A DNA stretch of 64,000 nucleotides from Enoplolaimus lenunculus (lineage: Eukaryota > Nematoda > Enoplea > Enoplida > Thoracostomopsidae). The DNA is taken from the NCBI GenBank assembly GCA_030248215.1, contig JASANG010000778.1, forward strand, positions 62,001-126,000, read 5' to 3'. A program made the position numbers and the translations under genes. The notes below the pieces were generated by a model, which worked only from the letters and a program-made list of their open reading frames with translations, did no database searches and was not told the DNA's origin. This document shows, one piece after another, positions 57,116 to 64,000 of the stretch; position 1 is the first letter of the stretch, and each line of letters starts with the position of its first letter.

Positions 57116-57445
57116 TAACGATTTATAAAACATTTGCATAAATCATATATTGGTTGTCATAGAACAACCGGGGAAAGGAAAGTGCTAAAGTTTCAAAAAC
57201 ACAGTCTAAAGAATTTCTTGTCGAAGAATAAATTGCTTAGTCTGTGGGTTAGGAATAATGGCCCCATTGATATCTCAGTGAAGAAATATCCTGAAAACAC
57301 AATGAACAGTAATTTTTTGTCTGGGCGAGTTTTTCTTGTGTGGGTGAATAACAATAATAATTTGGCTAAGAAGACACAGTATTCCTACCCCTACGCTCGT
57401 CTTGATTTTGTTGAGCCTAAGTATAAAGCCTACACCGGCACCTAA
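57116..57445 (+). other. 110-codon open frame of unknown nature
   Basis: The frame is open from just after a TAA and ends TAA at 57443-57445, with no ATG until 57302. Its composition is polar and Lys/Asn-rich (VFLVWVNNNNNLAKK). It lies upstream of EHMT on the same strand and might be an exon of that gene's poorly conserved N-terminal half, but the phase to 60802 cannot be tested without intervening exons. Confidence 0.15.
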
Positions 57446-58712
57446 ATCTTACCTTAGCTTAAAAGTTTAACGTTTTTTGATTAACAATTTTATAAAATTT
57501 GTACGGAGAAGTATCATGGCTAGTGCAGCGCATATACTAATTTTTATTCAAGTGTTGAATAGTAAAAGATTTGTAGACGTAGTTCGTAGCACTTGGTTAT
57601 CTAGGGCCTCCATTCACCACATCCATTTACCACTAAATGGGTTGCAGTTGAAGATGTTGGCTGCGCGGCGCAGTGGTAGCCGATTGCTTGCGGATTTGTA
57701 AACGAGAATTCTAACCCCCTTGTATGCCTGATTTTCCACCTGCATAATAAAAGCTTCTGACCTAAACTGACATATGTAATTTTTTGTTACTCACTGTATA
57801 TATTTATTGTAATGGAATCTGATTATATTTGCGGTTCTGTGAAAGAAAACGGTGAAGGCTTGCTGAAGCACAATGACATTGTGGGTACTCACTCAAGCAA
57901 GCATCGTAGTTCAATGAACAGCTATCCCTGTAGCCCAGGTAGCTATTATATGCGCTGACATTTACAAGCTATGGATAGCATGACTTTCTTTACACACGGC
58001 GACCAAATCTGGTTTTGTTCCGTTATTCTTTCCGAGTTTTTGTCGCTTAAACAGACTTAGGCTAACACAAGCTTTCATGACAAATTTGCCTAACCACTAA
58101 CCAGAAACTGTTTTATAACAAAATTCAAATGATTGGAATATTGCTTATTCTCACTTTTAACAAAAATTGATAGATCCGTACTCAGTTTGACATGTTGATT
58201 CCAAAAAGATACATATAATTTGAAAATATTAGGAGAAAAAAGTTTAAATGGTATATATCGTTCGAACCTGTTCAGGAATGGTAGTCTTATTCTTGGCAAG
58301 TCTAAGTATTTGGCAGGTCTCTGTGGTTTAGAAATTGGAAGCGAGACCAGAGCTCGAAGATTCTGATTCAGCAAGTGTATGTTGTATTATTGTAGTTAGT
58401 GATGTTTGTTGAATAAAATTTAGCGTGAATATATGAATTTTCATAGTTGCGTCATAATTATGAAAACCAATATTTTAGTGTCCTCAAATGTCAATAATCG
58501 AAAGAGGAGATTTTCGTCTGATACTGATTTTTGTGATGGTACAAAATTGGACGACTGTAAAGCTGCTGAAAACTTAAGCTTGGAAATATCATCAAGGTAT
58601 TTGTCATAAGACCTACTGCTGCATATGAATGTACCAGGATATCGTCGGATATCTGGCTTAATCAAAAAATTAACACTCGGCTGGGGTATATGTATATAAT
58701 ATCCGGCCAAAG

Positions 58713-59495
58713 ACGGATTCTGAGTCAGATAACGAATTAAAATCTGACACTAGATGGCATTCAAAGATCAGAACTTAGCTAACAATTTTTCCTTCCGTGA
58801 CTTAGGTACCCAAAGTGTTTACGTGACAAAGCTTAGCACCTCAAACCGATGCATTTTTAACACTCTAACAACGACCCTATTGCACTATTCTATGTTTTTG
58901 TAGCGTTGCCTTCAGTGGCAATATTTGTTTATCCCATGTTCATTCTAAGGGCATCCAGTTTTCCGTAGGTACTATAAAATAAAGATGGCTATGATTAAGG
59001 CTATTATTAGTTACAGGTTTTTTAAGGTCAAAGTTAGGCTTAGTCTTAGGAATAGGAATATGCTGAGATATATACGTAATATTACGTCCTTAAAACAACA
59101 CTGGTCATCTTTATAGCATTTGCTGAATCCTCGACTTCTAGTCTCGGCTGCAAACCTCAGAGACTCAAAAAACCGAAACCTGCCAAATACCGCAACTCCC
59201 ATCCCTGATCCAAGCCACATCATTTTGTAGTACCTAGTAAAAACTGGTGTCTTAGTTAAAATAACACGGGCTAAACAAATATTGCAACTGAACGAACATT
59301 ACATCAACATAGAATAATGGAATAGGGTTGTTGTGCAAGCAAAGTGTTAAAAATGCATCCGTGTGAGGTGTTAAGCTTTGCCATGTAAACACTTTGGATA
59401 CCTCAAGCCACGGAAGGAAGAATGCTGGCAGCGTTCTGATTCTTGAATGCCATCTATCTAGTATTAAATTTTAGTTAATTATCCGAATCAGCAGG
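58713..59495. mobile_element. Long-TIR element of about 780 bp
   Basis: About 200 bp at 58713-58915 (CTAGATGGCATTCAAAGATC, GTACCCAAAGTGTTTACGTG) reappears inverted at 59290-59495 (GTAAACACTTTGGATACCTC, TTCTTGAATGCCATCTATCT). The centre contains TTAGGCTTAGTCTTAGGAAT, so a telomere-repeat fragment is inside. A piece near 59125-59190 is also related, inverted, to 58290-58375. Confidence 0.75.
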
Positions 59496-60801
59496 ATGTT
59501 AGATTATTCGGCACCGGCGTTTTTGGTATCCGGTTGCGCCCTGATGTACATACGCTTATGTGTGTAGGTATATTATCGCCTGTTTGCTCCGCGTTTTGAG
59601 GTCATAAACAAATTATATATAGTAAGCATTATATTCATGAAGCAATTTTGCAAAAGTTAACTCAGGTTATCTGATTGACTTTTCAGTCAGCCATGTTCAT
59701 CGATCGCTCAATTGATGTTACAATCTGCTTATGACATGCCAACAAAACGTCCGTACGAATCCGTGGCAACTCAAACAAACTTCAAATTTTTGGCAAGTGT
59801 TGTGTCATGTTATGAACGTTAACAGCTATTTTTGCTTTGAATATGTAGAGCTGATTTTGTTTTGAATGTGAAAAACTAAAATTTCTTGCAGTGAGATTAT
59901 ATAAGTCAAGTTTTTTCAAAACATTAACATGGTCGTTATTATAAACCAATACTGTATTGGACTTAGACGAATGTTGTTTGGGTTCGGGGATAATTTTGTA
60001 AGTGCTGCATTATTCAACTTCAGTTGTAAAATTACGATGGAAGTAGGAACAAGTCACATGGTTGGTTACCCAGATACAGCCTTTTGCACGTAAATGAATA
60101 CTCCCTTTTCATAGTAGCGGTGTTCCGATTGACTATGCCACGATTTTAGATATTAAAACATAATAACTAGACCGATTTTCGCGAAACTGTTGAATCTCGT
60201 GCTGGTAGGACCGTATAGTAGTACAGCTTTGAATTATTTTTATGTGCAAAATTAAGCTTTAGTGTGCAAAAGCAATGCTTTTGCACACTTAAAGCATACT
60301 GTTGTGTACAAACAACAAAGCTTTCGGTTGAGCATTTCATGTAAACTAATTTTAGAGCAATAGTTATGACAATCTTGACGGACAAGACTCTGATACAGAT
60401 GATATAATGATGATTTCAAATTTGCCAGAGGATGCAAAAACCGACTTTTCTCAGGTTTCTTTGGCGTTTATTTTTGTCTAATGCACTTAGACTGTATACG
60501 TACTTGAATTATAGCACCTGTCTATTTAACTAAGTAACAGAGTATGTAGTGTACAAATCTTAAATTGTTCCGAAATTTTCGCTGCAGCAGTGCTGTGTTT
60601 GGTGCTACTTTTGTAATTGTTTGTTCAGTCCTGATATGTTTTCAACACCTCTCAGCTATTGAAACTAACAAACGATGCGCTGTGTTGGTTATGTAAAGTA
60701 ACTATATTGCAGCCCAACTAAGCTAAACAAGTGCTTAGAATTTGAAAATTGGCACCATATGTTATTGTAAGTTATGTTTATTTAGTTATTACATTTTTCA
60801 G

Positions 60802-63800
60802 GACCTACCAGATGTTGAAAATAACCACACACCTTTGTGTTTATGCAAGGTTGAACCAATGAAACCTGAACTACAGTGCAACCCAATTGACGCAAGCAAA
60901 GAATGCTTCGCTATTGATAGCATCAATGATAAGGTATGTAAACGATTTAGCTTCCTGACATTTTTGCATTTTTGCAGTGTCAAGATGTCTATAGTTTCAT
61001 TATGCCGGTATGGTAGATTATCGTTAGAAAACTTGTACGAAGTGTTCAAAAATATTGTGATGTGTAAACAGAATTATTATTAAATATTAATGTATATGCT
61101 CAATTACTTTTCGATTGAAGTAGTTTAAAATAATTTAATAAATTCTTGCTTTCACTTTTTAGCAAGTTGGATGTCTTAATCATGTCGATAAAAGAGTTTT
61201 TTATCGTCCCTCTTATCAAAAACCGTATGTTCTCCTGTGCAACTCCCATATAGATCGGCTTCTGTCGCACGCATGTTGTCCAATCTGTGGTATATTTTGT
61301 TTGCAGGTTAGAACTTACTTCTTCATTATTCATTTGTAGAGCTTACTTAATGTCCCTTTTAAAATTTAGCAACTGCACAGTTTATTTAGCAGAATGAGAG
61401 TTAATGTAGTTTATGGATTATTTACTATCTGCCATCTAATCATTCATTACGTTTCAAAAGGATATTTATGTTCGGCAACGCCTGCTAGTCATACTTGCTT
61501 TTTTATTACTTGGCATTATAAATCGGGGCTGAATCACATGTTTAACTGTGTTTTCTGGAGATTCTCTACTAACAGTTTGTTTATATCTCTATACTGAGTT
61601 TCAGGGTAAATTCCTGGAGTGTCGTCAACCGTCGCATCGTGGTCCTCACCTTTTTCACATGGAGTGCATTTCTGCGGAAAATGACATGGATGAACCGCTG
61701 TGCCCACATTGTGGTGGCAGTGCATCACACATACGAGCCACAATTCTTGATCTCAGAGTGCCATTTAGCGACATTCTGTTGACTAAGGTACACAGTAGTT
61801 GCATTTTTATTTCGTGTTTGTGCTTCTACTGTGTAAAAACCAAAAGCCCTACAAAATGGGATACAATTTTTAAGCTTTGTCCACGGTTCTACGTGTTTAT
61901 AGGTTTATAGCATTGCTTCAACATCTGTGAAAAAGAATCGTTTGGTTTGAGGCATGCGAGTTATTTTGCTTTTACAAATGAATTATATAGCTATTTCGCA
62001 GTGGTTGCATTTTGTTTGTTGTCTGAGAAACAGGACGACATTTTGACGCATGTGAGGAAGTGGTTTAAACGGGATAACTTAAAGCATGGTGATAAATGGT
62101 CCACTATGCTACCGGACAGTGATGTTGTCAATGAAAGCCAAGCAAATACTATCGCGTCTTCAATAATCGGTGAGCAAAAACTAATAGTGAATCAAGAACA
62201 TAATGAAATTTTAGAATTAAAAAGTTACTGCGGTTTAGGTTATCCGATCTGTGGCCCTGGCGATGATTTTAAGCATTTGTGCGCTGTTGTTTGAAGAGCT
62301 AAATTAAATATTGAGATTGTTTCCTTTGTGAAATTTTATCTGGGTTTTGATGGTTGTGTTGTTTACCTTGTTTTTTTTCATTTTTAGGCAATGATCCTAG
62401 CTTGTCTGACGATTTTATGATACTGGGCTTGATATTACAACAGTTTGGTCGTAAAGGACGTTCGAGATATCATCCGCCATCTAGCTTGCCATCGGCTCTG
62501 CTATCGTATTGCAAAAATGGGAAGTTGCAGAATTTGCTGTCGCTTTTAGGTACTGTCGTGAACGTATAGTTGTATTGTACAGAGGCGTAGCCATAGGTTC
62601 GGGTTGGAGTATTTAATTAAGTTTAAGACAATGTTATTATGCGATTAGTTCTGATACTTCCAGCAAAATAGTGAATATTTTCTTGTACGTACCCTTTTGT
62701 TGACCTCAAGGGAAAAACTGAAATACGCTTTAAGAATAAAATCCATTTATCATCACGGAACTAGCAGAATTTAAGTGCAAGATGATGTCTTGTGCAAATT
62801 TATCATTAATACAACTTTTGTCTTCAGCATTTGCGGACACTCGAGAGCTTAGTTTGAATACTATGGCAATGAAAGACAACCATAACACGCCGTTAATCTA
62901 TGCGATTTTAAATGGACATATTATGTGTGCGCTGATTGTACTTGTAGTGAGTTCCTTGCGCTTACTTCAAAAGCCTGTGTTTTGCTGGATGAAATCTGTG
63001 ATAGTTTTAATTCAATCAAAAAATTGAGTTTCTGGCTTTGTTATTTAACCGGCTATATATCAAATTTAATAATATTCTAAAATAACTGTCATATGTTTTG
63101 TTAGATTTCAAGCGTTCTATTCTATGTAAGATACGTACGCAAACAAAAATGTTACATCTATATAAACAAGTTTCCGTAAAGTTAATGATCGAAACTTGCT
63201 TTTAAACATGTGGCGCTGGTGGTTCCAGAATTTTTTCGGGATGGCGGACCTGTTCGATTATGAATTTTTAGTTTTTCTATTTTTCGTTATGCAAAACAAT
63301 TCGGGTCGCGGCCGCCCCCACCCTTGTTTGTCTGGTGTTTTTGTTTAAAGTACAAATGTTACAGGTATAGTTCAGAATTTAATTATACAGGCAGGCGCGG
63401 ATGTCAATTTGTGCAATAAAGACAGCAAATCGCCACTGACTTTGGCGGTTCGGAAGGGCTGTATGAAATCAGTACGATTGCTGCTTGATTTTGGTGCTTC
63501 AGTACTGCAGTCGGTATATTTTTCATTTGTTTATCGACATGCATTTCTCAAGTTTTAAAATGGAAAGTAATATTGTAAGGCATTCTAATGTATGTGGCAG
63601 ATTGTTGCTGGAAATAGAATTTTTAAACCTGGCTAATTGGCCTCCTAAATAATGGCGGCGAACAACCGTTACAGTAGTGATAGTAACTCAGCATTGGCAT
63701 TAAACCTGCTTTGTTTTGTGGTGGCAATCTAGTTTTTGAGCAATATGTTTGAATTTCCAAAAAATTTTTCTCAGAAAAAATAACATTTGGTATAGTTTTC

Positions 63801-64000
63801 TTTTTTGCTTTGAAATTTTTTATAGTTGATTTATTTCAATTTAGGATAATGAAGGCCGTACTTGCTTGCACCATGCGGTTTCGGCGAATAATCTACGATG
63901 CGTTGAGCTTATTCTCAAAGCAAATTTTGCTACGATTAATTTGTGGGTTAGTTACATTTAAGAATCTCTTAGTATATTAGTTTGCCAGCATTATAGTGCA
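60802..64000 (+). CDS. EHMT (G9a/GLP) histone H3K9 methyltransferase, partial: Cys-rich region and first ankyrin repeats
   Basis: Eight internal exons: 60802-60933, 61163-61306, 61605-61787, 62034-62169, 62388-62549, 62828-62946, 63376-63513 and 63845-63946, all in phase. The first three encode the EHMT Cys-rich region: PLCLCK, C..AIDS, GCLNH, RPSYQKPYVLLC, ACCPICGIFC, LFHMECIS and PLCPHCGG. This follows the vertebrate G9a/GLP pattern residue for residue at the metal-binding cysteines. Exon 5 is the linker to the ankyrin block. Exons 6-8 hold ankyrin repeats: DNHNTPLIYAILNGH, AGADVNLCNKDSKSPLTLAVRKG and DNEGRTCLHHAVSANN. EHMT ankyrin repeats bind H3K9me1/2; the pre-SET and SET domains that write the mark lie beyond base 64000. 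Earlier exons must lie upstream but none was identified; the 9 kb upstream is mostly transposon sequence. The acceptor of exon 7 is taken at 63375 because nearer AGs would bring a stop into frame. Confidence 0.93.

Larger units (their letters stand above)
51610..60801. other. 9.2-kb interval upstream of the ITM2-like gene and of the first visible EHMT exon
   Basis: The flanking genes diverge here (ITM2-like minus, EHMT plus), so both 5' regions should lie inside. Repeats fill 51.6-55.3 kb and 58.7-59.5 kb. 55.3-57.0 kb and 59.5-60.8 kb are AT-rich with no recognised feature apart from a TTCAAGAC-motif cluster at 56.38-56.83 kb. Confidence 0.55.

Noticed and set aside
1-64000. Retroviral, LTR or Polinton remains
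   Set aside because: No reverse transcriptase, integrase, capsid or polymerase-like motif was recognised in the open frames, and no pair of long direct repeats with TG..CA ends was found. All repeats that could be typed are small TIR elements.
1-64000. CRISPR array, operon or bacterial insertion
   Set aside because: Intron-rich eukaryotic genes fill the window, and the tandem repeats lack the regular unique spacers of CRISPR.

Overview
The window reads as AT-rich, intron-rich animal DNA, most probably from a nematode. The main clue is the hexamer TTAGGC/GCCTAA, the canonical nematode telomere repeat, which recurs in short arrays at more than 25 places, nearly all inside small transposons. 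Four conserved multi-exon genes could be assembled exon by exon, with splice sites and intron phases that agree. They are a SMYD-family MYND/SET lysine methyltransferase (+, 1048-8078), two divergent stomatin/MEC-2-like genes on the minus strand (10427-18095 and 32885-37451), a BRICHOS/ITM2-like type II membrane protein (-, 45708-51609, 5' end not secure), and the first part of a G9a/GLP (EHMT) histone H3K9 methyltransferase (+, 60802 to beyond the window). Ankyrin-repeat EHMT is familiar from most animals; I believe it is absent from Caenorhabditis, so a more basal nematode would fit, but the species cannot be named from this sequence.

Layout: 1-8.1 kb is the SMYD gene, with introns packed with MITEs. 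8.1-10.4 kb is intergenic and repetitive. 10.4-18.1 kb is stomatin gene 1. 18.1-32.9 kb is a gene-poor stretch with repeats. 32.9-37.5 kb is stomatin gene 2. 37.5-45.7 kb is repeats plus an unassigned coding-like patch near 41.2-42.0 kb. 45.7-51.6 kb is the ITM2-like gene. 51.6-60.8 kb is heavily repetitive and includes a fold-back element inside a telomere-repeat MITE. 60.8-64 kb is EHMT.

The repeats fall into at least ten families of non-autonomous, terminal-inverted-repeat (TIR) DNA elements. The two most distinctive groups are (i) hAT-like MITEs with TIRs starting GGCC(C/A)ATGT and 8-bp target duplications, built around an internal TTAGGC array, and (ii) TTAA-ended, piggyBac-like elements that carry a tRNA-like pol III promoter module. 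I saw no recognisable retrovirus, LTR retrotransposon, Polinton or toxin remains, no rRNA gene, no convincing intact tRNA gene and no CRISPR array.

The genes do not form an operon. They share chromatin methylation (SMYD, EHMT) and membrane organisation (two stomatins, ITM2-like) as themes, but neither strand order nor spacing suggests co-regulation.
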